Below are positions 1 through 6,821 of a stretch of 7,027 nt of DNA, piece by piece. Each line of letters starts with the position of its first letter. Within the stretch, counting starts at the first letter, position 1. The position numbers and the translations under genes are program-made. The notes beneath the pieces were generated by a model. It was given only the letters and a program-made list of their open reading frames with translations, did no database searches and had not been told where the DNA came from. Source of the stretch: Opitutus sp. GAS368 (GTDB taxonomy: Bacteria > Verrucomicrobiota > Verrucomicrobiia > Opitutales > Opitutaceae); assembly GCA_945862035.1 (NCBI GenBank), contig CAMAXB010000162.1:1-7027 (forward strand), read 5' to 3'.

Positions 1-2178
1 ACCGAAACCGAGGTCTTTGGGCGCCAGCGCGCGCGCCGACCGCTGACCGGACGCCGCGCCCTCGCGCAGCGCGCCCAGATCGACCAGCTGCTCGATTTTT
101 CGGAGTTGGTGGAAGGCGACTTCGTCGTGCACCTCCAGCACGGGATCGCACTCTACCGCGGACTGACCAAGCTGGAAACCCGCGACGGGACGCGGGAAGT
201 GATCTCCCTCGAGTTCGATGACCGCGTCACGCTGCACGTGCCCCTACAGGAGTCCCATCTCATCAGCCGCTACGTCGGCCTGAGCAAGTCCCGCCCGCAG
301 CTCGGCCGCGTGGGCTCCGGCCGCTGGGAGAAGACGCGTCAGGCGGCGGAGCGCTCGACCGTCGATCTCGCGGCCGAGCTCCTGCGCATCCACGCCGCCC
401 GCGAGGCCGTGCCCGGGCACGCCTATCCGCCGGACAATGCCTGGCAGCACGAGTTCGAGGGCTCCTTTCCGTTCACCGAGACCCCCGACCAGCTCAAGGC
501 GATCCAGGAAACGAAGGCGGACCTGGAACGGGCACGTCCGATGGACCGCCTGATTTGCGGCGATGTCGGTTTCGGCAAGACTGAGGTTGCGATCCGCGCC
601 GCCTTCAAGGCCGTGCAGGGCGGCAAGCAGGTCGCCCTGATGGTGCCGACCACGGTGCTCGCGCAGCAGCATCTCAACACCTTTCGCGAGCGCATGGCAG
701 GCTATCCGATTGCGGTCGAGATGGTGAGCCGCTTCCGTTCCCGGGCCGAGATCGGCCAGATCGTCGCCGCCACCGCGGCCGGTCAGGTGGACATCCTCAT
801 CGGGACGCACCGCCTCTTGCAGGCAGACGTGAAGTTTCGCGACCTCGGCCTCGTCGTGATCGACGAGGAACAGCGCTTCGGCGTGAAGCACAAGGAGCGC
901 TTCAAGGCGCTGCGCTCCACGGTCGACGTGCTCTCCATGAGCGCGACGCCGATCCCTCGCACGCTCTACATGGCCATGACCGGGGCGCGCGACATGAGCG
1001 TGATCGAGACGGCGCCAGTCAACCGCCACCCGATCCAAACCATCGTGCGAACCTACGACGAGAAGCTCGTGGTCGACGCGGTGCGCCACGAGATCCGCCG
1101 CGGCGGTCAGGTGTTCTACCTGCACAACCGCGTGATGACGATTGAGCGGGTCGCGCAGCGCCTGCGGGAACTTCTCCCCGACCTCACGATCGGGGTTGGC
1201 CACGGGCAGATGGATGAAAACGAGCTCGAGCGCACCATGACGGATTTCGTGGCCGGCAAGTACCAGCTGCTTGTCTGCACGACCATCATCGAGAGCGGTC
1301 TCGATATCCCGAACTGCAACACGATCATTATTGAAGGCGCAGACCGCTTCGGCCTGTCCCAGCTCTACCAGTTGCGCGGCCGCGTGGGCCGGTTCAAGCA
1401 TCAAGCCTATGCCTACCTCCTGCTTCACCGGCACACGCGGGTGGTCGAGCTCGCCCGCGAACGTCTGAGCGCCCTGCGCACCCATAACCAGCTCGGCGCC
1501 GGCTTCCGCATCGCGATGCGCGACCTCGAACTCCGCGGCGCGGGCAATCTCCTCGGCGCCGAGCAAAGCGGCCACATCGTCGGCGTCGGGTTCGAGCTTT
1601 ATTGCCAACTTCTCCGCCAGTCGGTCGCCCGGTTGAAGGGGGAAAAACCCGCCGCGGCGGTCCGGGCCAGCGTCAAACTCGACTTCGTCTTCGTCGGCGA
1701 GGCCAGTCCCCCGGCGGCGGCCTCCGATGCCCGCGGCCGCCATCAGGACGGCTACACCGCCGTTCGCGATGCCGAGCACGATGCCAGCGGCGCCGTGGAA
1801 GTCGCCCCGATCCAGGCGCGGATTCCGTCCAAGTACCTGTCCGAGGCCCGCCTGCGGATCGACCTCTACCGCCGATTGGCCCTTGCGGAGGTGCCGGGCA
1901 AGCTCAAGGAAATCGAACATGAGTTGCGGGACCGGTTTGGTCCCTTCGGCGACGAGGTTCGCGCCCTGTTGCTCATCACCGAGATCCGCATCCGGGCGGA
2001 ACAAAAGGGCCTCCTCAGCGTCGAAACCCAGTCGAGCCGCCTCAAATGCGTCCGAAACAGCGGCCAGCGGGACGATTTTGTGATGCTGGGAACCCGGTTT
2101 CCACGGTTGACCGCTCCGAAACCTCTCCTACGTTTGAAAGAGATCATTACGTTCCTCAACAACCTGCCAACCCCATGA
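1..2178 (+). CDS. mfd: Transcription-repair coupling factor Mfd, C-terminal part (5' end outside window)
   Basis: Mfd is a cytoplasmic ATP-driven DNA translocase that removes RNA polymerase stalled at lesions and recruits UvrA. The frame is open from base 1, so this is a partial gene with about 725 visible residues; E. coli Mfd has 1148, so the UvrB-like N-terminal part is missing. Visible in order: RNA polymerase-interacting domain (about residues 35-92, ending SHLISRYVG), Walker A GDVGFGKTE (559-585), DEEQ box (862-873), SAT motif (940-948), motif VI QLRGRVGR (1369-1392), the TRG region with DLELRGAGNLLG (about 1441-1620), and the C-terminal D7 domain. Between TRG and D7 sits an Ala/Gly/Asp-rich stretch (about 1696-1812) with no counterpart in the E. 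coli protein as I remember it. The stop overlaps the next gene's ATG, which suggests an operon. The identification is secure. Confidence 0.97.
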   Translation, partial: TETEVFGRQRARRPLTGRRALAQRAQIDQLLDFSELVEGDFVVHLQHGIALYRGLTKLETRDGTREVISLEFDDRVTLHVPLQESHLISRYVGLSKSRPQLGRVGSGRWEKTRQAAERSTVDLAAELLRIHAAREAVPGHAYPPDNAWQHEFEGSFPFTETPDQLKAIQETKADLERARPMDRLICGDVGFGKTEVAIRAAFKAVQGGKQVALMVPTTVLAQQHLNTFRERMAGYPIAVEMVSRFRSRAEIGQIVAATAAGQVDILIGTHRLLQADVKFRDLGLVVIDEEQRFGVKHKERFKALRSTVDVLSMSATPIPRTLYMAMTGARDMSVIETAPVNRHPIQTIVRTYDEKLVVDAVRHEIRRGGQVFYLHNRVMTIERVAQRLRELLPDLTIGVGHGQMDENELERTMTDFVAGKYQLLVCTTIIESGLDIPNCNTIIIEGADRFGLSQLYQLRGRVGRFKHQAYAYLLLHRHTRVVELARERLSALRTHNQLGAGFRIAMRDLELRGAGNLLGAEQSGHIVGVGFELYCQLLRQSVARLKGEKPAAAVRASVKLDFVFVGEASPPAAASDARGRHQDGYTAVRDAEHDASGAVEVAPIQARIPSKYLSEARLRIDLYRRLALAEVPGKLKEIEHELRDRFGPFGDEVRALLLITEIRIRAEQKGLLSVETQSSRLKCVRNSGQRDDFVMLGTRFPRLTAPKPLLRLKEIITFLNNLPTP

Positions 2179-3233
2179 TGCACCGGCGCACTGAGCCCCG
2201 TCTCTCTCTGACCCCCGCCCGCGCACTGGCCGCTGCTTTCGGAGCGCTCGTTATGCTCGGCGCATCCGCCCTGCTGGCCCAAGTCGCCGCCCCCGCCCCC
2301 GCGACAGCCCCCGACAATCTGAATCTCCGCTTCGCCAACGGCATTGCCGCCATCGTCGAGGGCAAGGTGATCACCGTTGACGACATCCGCCGCGAGATCG
2401 GGCCCTACATTCCCCAGCTGCAGAAGGAAGTCCGCAACGAGCAGGAGTTCAATCAGCGCCTGGAGGCCCTGCAGGACGATGTCATCCAGAACTTGGTGGA
2501 CAAGATCCTGATTGTTAAGGAATTCTACAAGACCAAGGAAGGCCAGCAGCAGAAGCAGATCCCGGCCAGCTACGTGGATAATGCGATCTCGGAGAACATC
2601 ATCACGCAGTTCGACGGCGATCGCTCCAAGTTCCTCGCCTATCTGCGCAGCCGCGGCCTCACCCTTCGCGAATACCGCGTCGAAGTCGCCGATGACCTGA
2701 TCTACGGCTACATGCGCGGCCAGCAGCGCAAGTCGATGAGCATCGTCAGCCCGGTGAAGGTCGAACAGTTCTATAACGAGAACAAGGAACGCTTTTATCA
2801 GGAGGACGAGGTCCACATGCGCATGATCCAGTTCTCCCGCGCCACGGGGGAAACCGACGCGCAGCTTCTCGCCCGCATCAACACCGCCGTCGCCCGGATG
2901 AGCGCCGGGGAGTCATTCGAAGATGTCGCCAAGCAACTCTCCGACACGCGCCGCACGCAGGGCGGCGACTGGGGCTGGAAGAAACGCTCCGACCTGAAGA
3001 AGGATTTCAGCGACCCTCTCTTCGTCCTCGAGAAGGGCAAGACCACCGGTGCGATCCTGCAGCCCGAGGGCGGTTACCTGCTCTACGCGGAGGACCGTCG
3101 CTACGCGGGTATCCAAGCGATCGATGATGTCCGCGAACAGATCGAACGCATCCTCATTCAAAACATGGCCCGCGTTTCGGAAGAACGCTGGCTCGAACGC
3201 CTCCGTCGCAACGGCTACGTGAAGCTCTACTGA
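2175..3233 (+). CDS. SurA-like periplasmic peptidyl-prolyl cis-trans isomerase (parvulin family)
   Basis: The 352-residue product looks like an exported folding factor of the SurA/PpiC type. It begins with a signal peptide: basic RR and R residues, a hydrophobic core at about residues 18-35 (AAAFGALVMLGASALLA), and a likely cleavage site between residues 32 and 39. A SurA N-terminal domain follows (about 52-205, starting ANGIAAIVEGKVIT). Then comes a single parvulin domain (about 208-310) with the signature SDTRRTQGGDWGW at residues 256-268, and a C-terminal helical segment. E. coli SurA has two parvulin domains; this one has one. The start is ATG 2175, which overlaps the mfd stop as ATGA; a second ATG at 2178 is equally possible. 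The open frame extends upstream, but those residues lie inside mfd and would bury the signal peptide. No good Shine-Dalgarno is visible, consistent with translational coupling. Its clients are inferred to be outer-membrane proteins. Confidence 0.9.
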   Translation: MMHRRTEPRLSLTPARALAAAFGALVMLGASALLAQVAAPAPATAPDNLNLRFANGIAAIVEGKVITVDDIRREIGPYIPQLQKEVRNEQEFNQRLEALQDDVIQNLVDKILIVKEFYKTKEGQQQKQIPASYVDNAISENIITQFDGDRSKFLAYLRSRGLTLREYRVEVADDLIYGYMRGQQRKSMSIVSPVKVEQFYNENKERFYQEDEVHMRMIQFSRATGETDAQLLARINTAVARMSAGESFEDVAKQLSDTRRTQGGDWGWKKRSDLKKDFSDPLFVLEKGKTTGAILQPEGGYLLYAEDRRYAGIQAIDDVREQIERILIQNMARVSEERWLERLRRNGYVKLY

Positions 3234-3251
3234 CGCCTCCACCCCTCTTTC

Positions 3252-3279
3252 AGCCCGGCCAACCTGGCCGGGCTTTTTT
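3252..3279 (+). terminator. Rho-independent terminator of the mfd-surA operon
   Basis: A perfect 9-bp stem AGCCCGGCC/GGCCGGGCT (3252-3260 and 3266-3274) with loop AACCT is followed directly by a run of six T (3274-3279). It starts 19 bases after the PPIase stop codon. The upstream side is not A-rich, so it should act on the plus strand only. Confidence 0.93.
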
Positions 3280-3338
3280 GTGTCGGGGTGCCGCCGGTTC
3301 AGCGCAGAAAAATGCCGGTTCCCGAGGCGGGTCCGGAA

Positions 3339-3426
3339 ATTCCACGCGAAGACGGAAGGCGCGAAGAGGCGAACGAACACCGGGGTCAGTTGAATTCTTG
3401 GCCCCTTCGCGCCTGCGCGTGAAATC
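3339..3426. repeat. Imperfect inverted repeat, CACGCGAAG...CTTCGCG type
   Basis: The left arm (3339-3372) carries TTCCACGCG, then AGGCGCGAAGAGGCGAA. The right arm (3398-3426), reverse complemented, reads TTTCACGCG followed by CAGGCGCGAAGGGGCCAA. The arms match apart from about seven extra bases in the left arm and a few substitutions. The 25-base centre includes GAATTC. The words (CACGCGAAG, GCGCGAAG) resemble short intergenic repeats common in GC-rich genomes. There is no T-run, so it is not a simple terminator. Only this one copy is in the window. Confidence 0.55.
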
Positions 3427-3460
3427 CGTCCCCCCGCAGATCCGAAGCTGGCGGCGTTGA

Positions 3461-3479
3461 CCGCGATCCCTGATCGCGG
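3461..3479. repeat. Perfect 8-bp hairpin, possibly a degenerate GTAG-type REP
   Basis: CCGCGATC (3461-3468), loop CCT, GATCGCGG (3472-3479). The stem extends by TTG/CAA outside a bulged A. Read on the minus strand it fits the pattern CCGnnnTC-n3-GAnnnCGG-TC shared by the REP copies elsewhere in the window, but the tetranucleotide before it is ATTG instead of GTAG. No T-run follows. It sits about 30 bases before the broken membrane gene. Confidence 0.5.
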
Positions 3480-3509
3480 CAATCTCACGGCCTGAATCTG
3501 CTGAACCAA

Positions 3510-4000
3510 TTGGAGGCCCTCAGCTACTTTGTGACCGTCATCGGTCTCCCCTTTGCTCTCTGGGTGTTCATCGTCGAGCGCCGCACGGAGCGCTTGAATG
3601 AGGAGGAGAAGGTCTATCTCCAGCTGGCGGGTGACTACAAAAATTTTCCAAGCTGGTGCTCGAGCATCCGGATCCTCGCCTGATGACCCAGGCCCAGTCG
3701 ACCACGCCCGTTACGCCTGATCAATTCGAGCGGCGCGCGGTCCTCTTCGGGATCCTGATCTCCATCTTTGAGCCCACCTCCGTTCTGGTGTACGTGACCA
3801 CGCGGTCGCGCCAGACGGCCCGGCTGGGGCAGACGTGGGAGGACGACCTGCGCGCCGGGTGTCGCCGCCGGGATTTCCGCGACCTACTGCCCAAACTCCC
3901 CGAGGGCGAGGACCCTGATTTTCAGGCCCATATCCGTCTGATCGCGCAGGAGGAGGCCGACGCGAGGAGCAGCTCGGAGTCTGGAAGCTCGCGTGATTGA
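3510..4000 (+). pseudogene. Small one-helix membrane protein gene split by a -1 frameshift
   Basis: I do not know a named function for this protein. It must be read in two frames. Frame one, from TTG 3510, gives MEALSYFVTVIGLPFALWVFIVERR, a single membrane helix (about residues 3-21), then a charged stretch ending LAGDYKNF. It would stop at 3681-3683. The continuation lies in the -1 frame from 3647: SKLVLEHPDPRLM, then FERRAVLFGILISIFE, TWEDDLRAGCRRRDFRDLLPKLPEGEDPDFQAHIRLIAQEE, stopping at 3998-4000. Joined, this is about 163 residues. It resembles a family of short uncharacterised bacterial proteins with an N-terminal helix, a D-Y-x-x-F-L-K-L-like segment and a W-E-D-x-x-R motif (recollection). 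The start is uncertain: no ATG lies near, and TTG 3510, CTG 3498/3501 or GTG 3531 are options, none with a well-placed ribosome site. It may be a pseudogene, a sequencing indel, or a true programmed frameshift. Confidence 0.65.
3641..3647 (+). other. Candidate -1 slippery heptamer A_AAT_TTT at the frame break
   Basis: In the upstream frame the codons are TAC AAA AAT TTT CCA. The heptamer A_AAT_TTT fits the X_XXY_YYZ rule for tandem -1 slippage. Slipping here gives TCC AAG CTG GTG, exactly the frame that carries the rest of the protein. No strong downstream stem or well-spaced upstream Shine-Dalgarno was found, so a one-base loss in the homopolymer runs is at least as likely. Confidence 0.35.
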
Positions 4001-4030
4001 ATTTTTGTTGCATTTATTTTGCTTTAATTA
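4001..4030 (+). promoter_or_regulatory. AT-rich candidate promoter region for radC
   Basis: This is a markedly AT-rich stretch of about 30 bases in an otherwise GC-rich window, just before radC. Possible elements are TTTTTG (4002-4007) and TTAATT (4024-4029) with a 16-base gap, or TATTTT (4015-4020) as a -10. None is a close match to consensus, so the exact boxes are not claimed. Confidence 0.35.
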
Positions 4031-4040
4031 AGCTGGCCGT

Positions 4041-4775
4041 GTGCCTTCCGGTCCCGGATCTGACGCCTCCTATCCCCCCAGCCGCCTCGGTGAGCTCGCA
4101 GTCGCCGAGCGCCCGCAGGAGCGCCTGCTGAGGCTGGGGCCTTTCTCCCTGACCGACGGCGAACTGCTTGCGCTCCTCCTGCGCAGCGGCACCCGCGGGC
4201 AGGACGTGATGACCCTCGCCTCGCGCCTGCTCTATGAGGCCGGCTCTCTCCGGGCGCTGGTGGGCTGGAAGGAGGCCGATTTCCGCCCCTTCCGAGGCAT
4301 TGGCCAGGTCAAGGCGCTCCAGTTGGTCGCCGTCATGGAGATTGCTCGCCGCGTCCTCGAGCAGGGCCAGGAGGCCGCGCCCCACCTGCAGCAACCGGAG
4401 GCAACCTGGCGTCATCTGCAACCCCTGGCCCTTGGCCTGCGTGTCGAAAAGTTTTGGGTCCTCTGCCTGAACCGCAAAAACCGGCTCCTGCGCTGCGTCG
4501 AGGTCACCTCAGGGACGGCCGGGAGCACCCTCGTGCACCCGCGGGAGGTCTTTCGCGAGGCGATCCGGGCCGCGGCCTCGGCCATCATCTGCGCCCACAA
4601 TCACCCCTCGGGCGACCCCGCCCCCAGCGCCGCCGACATCAGGGTCACCCGTCAACTCCGCGAAGCCGCGCTCACGGTGGAGATCGACCTGCTCGACCAC
4701 GTCATCGTGGGCTCCCCCGTCGCGGACCCCGCCGGGGTCGGCTGGTACAGCTTTCGCAGCGCCGGGCTCCTTTGA
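4041..4775 (+). CDS. radC: RadC family JAB/JAMM domain protein
   Basis: RadC-family proteins (UPF0758) carry a JAMM metalloprotease-like fold; the historical link to DNA repair in E. coli is doubtful and the true reaction is unknown. The 244-residue product has the N-terminal RadC block ERPQERLLRLGPFSLTDGELLALLLRSG (about residues 23-50), a helix-hairpin-helix-like segment FRGIGQVKALQLVAVMEIARRV, and the JAMM zinc site HNHPSGDPAPSAAD with His186, His188 and Asp199 (H-x-H-x10-D), all intact. It ends DHVIVG...GWYSF as the family does. The start is GTG 4041: an in-frame stop at 4029-4031 leaves no earlier start, and there is no nearby in-frame ATG. A ribosome site is not evident, so a short or leaderless transcript is possible. 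It stands alone, convergent with tRNA-Tyr. Confidence 0.95.
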   Translation: MPSGPGSDASYPPSRLGELAVAERPQERLLRLGPFSLTDGELLALLLRSGTRGQDVMTLASRLLYEAGSLRALVGWKEADFRPFRGIGQVKALQLVAVMEIARRVLEQGQEAAPHLQQPEATWRHLQPLALGLRVEKFWVLCLNRKNRLLRCVEVTSGTAGSTLVHPREVFREAIRAAASAIICAHNHPSGDPAPSAADIRVTRQLREAALTVEIDLLDHVIVGSPVADPAGVGWYSFRSAGLL

Positions 4776-4794
4776 TGGTGCGTACTTGGATAGG

Positions 4795-4920
4795 GGTGGA
4801 ACGTGTTGCCCCTAACACGTTGGCTCGGCTGGGCCCGCGCCAAGGCAATTCGATCCAGCGTCTTGGGGCAAGCCGCTCCACCGATGAAACCGTCAGACCG
4901 GGGTCGGCGACCCCGGCTAC
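4795..4920 (-). repeat. Composite REP element, copy 1 (inverted GGAG-type doublet plus GTAG-type REP)
   Basis: The 88-bp doublet (4795-4882) begins GGTGGAACG and ends CCGCTCCACC. It has two facing hairpins: CGTGTT(G)/(T)AACACG at 4802-4819, and CGTCTTG/CAAGCCG at 4859-4875 with one T-C mismatch. The tetranucleotide before the left hairpin is GGAA; the right one, read on the minus strand, is GGAG. Eighteen bases further lies a GTAG-type REP on the minus strand (4898-4920): stem CCGGGGTC/GACCCCGG, loop GGC, then CTAC. The whole unit aligns by eye at roughly 80-85% with the reverse complement of 6822-6944. It fills the gap between convergent radC and tRNA-Tyr. Confidence 0.85.
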
Positions 4921-4942
4921 AACAAAGCCGGTTTCAGCCAGC

Positions 4943-4973
4943 AAAAGACCGCACCCCTTGCAGAAGTGCGGCC
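4943..4973 (-). terminator. Rho-independent terminator of tRNA-Tyr
   Basis: On the minus strand GGCCGCAC pairs with GTGCGGTC (8 bp including one G-T wobble) around an 11-base loop, and TTTT follows. It lies about 10 bases beyond the tRNA 3' end, in the right orientation to end the tRNA transcript. Confidence 0.75.
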
Positions 4974-4982
4974 GATCTAAAC

Positions 4983-5069
4983 TGGTGGTGGAGGCCGGAT
5001 TCGAACCAGCGAACGTTAAAAACGAACAGATTTACAGTCTGCGCCCTTTAGCCACTTGGATACTCCACC
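4983..5069 (-). tRNA. tRNA-Tyr (anticodon GTA)
   Basis: Read on the minus strand this is an 87-nt class II tRNA. The acceptor stem GGTGGAG/CTCCACC is perfect, followed by T8 A9. The D-arm is TCC/GGG with one wobble pair. The anticodon stem GCAGA/TCTGT holds the loop CTGTAAA, with anticodon GTA at 5033-5035. The long variable arm is CGTT-TTT-AACG. The T-arm GCTGG/CCGGC holds the loop TTCGAAT. The discriminator base is A and CCA is encoded in the gene. Long variable arm plus GTA identifies bacterial tRNA-Tyr. Confidence 0.98.
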
Positions 5070-5254
5070 CAAAATGGAAGGGTCACAGGAAGGGAAGCAC
5101 GTAGCCTGATCAAGAAAAAAGTACGCGGCGAGAAACCCGGCGACGTGCCTCCCTGTCACCACTTTGCGCACGGCCGGCCGCGCACGCGCTTGTCCGGCCT
5201 TTCTTGCCTAAACGGACGGGCGCCGCACGCTGCCCGGTCAAGCCCAGCCGCCCG

Positions 5255-6691
5255 ATGCCGGAAACCCTCGACGAAGCCCTGACGACCAGCCTCTGGCCGC
5301 ACCTCTTTGCGGTCGCCGGTTTCCTTCTGGCCCTTTTCGCGATTGCCCGGCTGATGCGCGAAAAACGCCAGCCCGGCAATACGCTCGCCTGGCTGCTGGT
5401 CATCGTCCTCATCCCCTACGTGGGCGTTCCGCTCTTTCTCCTGTTTGGCGGACGAAAGCTGCGGCTGCTCGCCCAGCGCAAGGGACGCATCCTTCCCCAC
5501 CTCCCCGGTATCCGGCACGTCCGTCCCGACACGACGGCCATCCCCGCGGTCCAGACCATGGTTTCAGCCGGTGGCTGTGAACCCGTGGGCGGCAACACCG
5601 TCCGCCTGCTCGTCACTGGTGAGGAGGCATTCGACGAACTCGAGGAGCGTATTCGGTCCGCCCGGCACTCGATCCACATCATGACCTTCATCCTCGCGCA
5701 GGACGAGACCGGCCGGCGGTTGGTGCGCCTGCTGGCGGAGCGAGCCCGCGCGGGGGTAAAGGTTCGCCTCCTGCTCGACGCGCTGGGCTGCCTTTTCAGC
5801 AGCCGCGGCTTTGTGGATCCGATCAGGCAAGCCGGCGGCGAGGTGGTCAGGTTCATGCCCATGATCCCGCTCGCGCCACGCAGCTCGGCCAACCTGAGAA
5901 ATCACCGCAAGATCATGATTTTTGACCAGCACACGGCGATGATCGGCGGCCATAATCTGGCCCGCGAGTACATGGGCTCCACCCCGTGGCGCAAGCGGTG
6001 GACCGATTTCGGGGCGCTGATCTCCGGTCCGGGCGCCGCCCTGCTCAACGAGGTCTTCCTCGCGGATTGGGCCTACGCCAGCCGGCAGTCACTCGACCAG
6101 TTGCACAGCGAGCTTGATCCGGCGGCCATCTGCAGCGAGGGAGCGAGCGAGCTCCAGGTCGTGGCCAGCGGTCCCGACGTCGCCGGCGACCCCCTGTATG
6201 AGGGCATCGTTTCGATGATCCAGGAAGCGGAGCAGAGCATCTGGATCATCACGCCCTACTTCATTCCCGACGAGGTTCTGCTCCGGTCATTGGTCGTCAA
6301 GGCCCGCGCCGGGAAGGATGTGACCCTGATCGTCCCGGCCCGGTCCAATCATCCAGTCACCGACTACGCGGGCCGCCACGCCCTGCGCCAGCTCCAGTCC
6401 GCTGGCGCGCGGATCCTTCTCTTCGAACCCGGCATGATGCACGCCAAGGCCATGATCGTCGACGACCGGATCGGTCTGTTGGGATCCGCCAATTTCGACC
6501 TGCGGAGTCTCTTCGTGAATTTCGAGATCGGTGTGGTGCTGCTGTCGGAACCCGATGTGCGCAAGATGCGCGTCTGGGCCGGTGAGCTCGTCCGCAAGTG
6601 CCGAAGCTTCAAACCTCGCCCCCGCCGTCGCTTCCGCTTCGCCCGCGATCTCGTCGAGGATCTCAGCCGCCTGCTCGCGCCATTGCTGTAA
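5255..6691 (+). CDS. Cardiolipin synthase, two-HKD phospholipase D type, membrane bound
   Basis: This family joins two phosphatidylglycerol molecules (ClsA type) into cardiolipin and glycerol at the inner membrane. The 478-residue product has two N-terminal helices (about residues 13-32 and 43-64; the second lies in the PLDc_N block RQPGNTLAWLLVIVLIPYVG). Two catalytic HKD motifs are intact: HRKIMIFD (His217, Lys219, Asp224) and HAKAMIVD (His396, Lys398, Asp403), each followed by the usual GG/GS...N segment. Length and order match bacterial ClsA-like enzymes. The start is ATG 5255; a TTG in frame at 5204 would add 17 basic, non-hydrophobic residues and seems less likely. No convincing ribosome site is seen before either. 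It follows tRNA-Tyr head to head and has no partner gene downstream. Other PLD-family transferases cannot be wholly excluded, and I give no symbol because the cls subtype cannot be told from sequence alone. Confidence 0.93.
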   Translation: MPETLDEALTTSLWPHLFAVAGFLLALFAIARLMREKRQPGNTLAWLLVIVLIPYVGVPLFLLFGGRKLRLLAQRKGRILPHLPGIRHVRPDTTAIPAVQTMVSAGGCEPVGGNTVRLLVTGEEAFDELEERIRSARHSIHIMTFILAQDETGRRLVRLLAERARAGVKVRLLLDALGCLFSSRGFVDPIRQAGGEVVRFMPMIPLAPRSSANLRNHRKIMIFDQHTAMIGGHNLAREYMGSTPWRKRWTDFGALISGPGAALLNEVFLADWAYASRQSLDQLHSELDPAAICSEGASELQVVASGPDVAGDPLYEGIVSMIQEAEQSIWIITPYFIPDEVLLRSLVVKARAGKDVTLIVPARSNHPVTDYAGRHALRQLQSAGARILLFEPGMMHAKAMIVDDRIGLLGSANFDLRSLFVNFEIGVVLLSEPDVRKMRVWAGELVRKCRSFKPRPRRRFRFARDLVEDLSRLLAPLL

Positions 6692-6702
6692 GGGTCGATG
6701 GT

Positions 6703-6725
6703 GTAGCCGGGCTCGCTGAGTCCGG
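6703..6725 (+). repeat. GTAG-type REP element, copy a
   Basis: GTAG (6703-6706) is followed by an 8-bp stem CCGGGCTC/GAGTCCGG (one G-T wobble) with loop GCT. It starts 12 bases after the cardiolipin synthase stop and could also mark the end of that transcript, though no T-run follows. It forms an inverted pair with the copy at 6757-6779. Confidence 0.82.
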
Positions 6726-6756
6726 GGATCAAGATCGGCTAGCCTGCGGCTTCGGA

Positions 6757-6779
6757 CCGGCCTCAACGAGGCCGGCTAC
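6757..6779 (-). repeat. GTAG-type REP element, copy b
   Basis: On the minus strand, GTAG is followed by the perfect 8-bp stem CCGGCCTC/GAGGCCGG with loop GTT. Together with copy a it makes a REP pair with outer arms GGTGTAGCCGG (6700-6710) and CCGGCTACACC (6772-6782). This is the usual shape of a REP doublet. Confidence 0.82.
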
Positions 6780-6821
6780 ACCAAGCATCCGATCCCATTC
6801 TTTCCGAACGAGCCCTCCGGT

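Noticed and set aside
244..2004. 586-codon open frame on the minus strand inside mfd
   Set aside because: It is fully antisense to a gene with clear helicase motifs. Long antisense frames are expected in GC-rich coding DNA, and the translation shows no recognisable domain.
2046..2174. Longer N-terminus for the PPIase
   Set aside because: It would add 43 residues encoded inside mfd and place the signal peptide internally. The ATGA overlap gives a natural start.
1866..2816. 316-codon open frame on the minus strand across the mfd/PPIase junction
   Set aside because: It is antisense to two well-supported genes; no motif, no sensible start context.
3278..3460. 60-codon open frame after the terminator
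   Set aside because: It runs through an inverted repeat and its composition is repeat-derived; no ribosome site or recognisable motif.
5070..5130. Promoter for tRNA-Tyr on the minus strand (TTGATC as -35)
   Set aside because: No acceptable -10 lies at 16-18 bases from it, so the match is too weak to annotate.
5204..5254. TTG start for cardiolipin synthase, 17 residues upstream
   Set aside because: The added residues are basic and unlike family N-termini; ATG 5255 leads directly into the first membrane helix.
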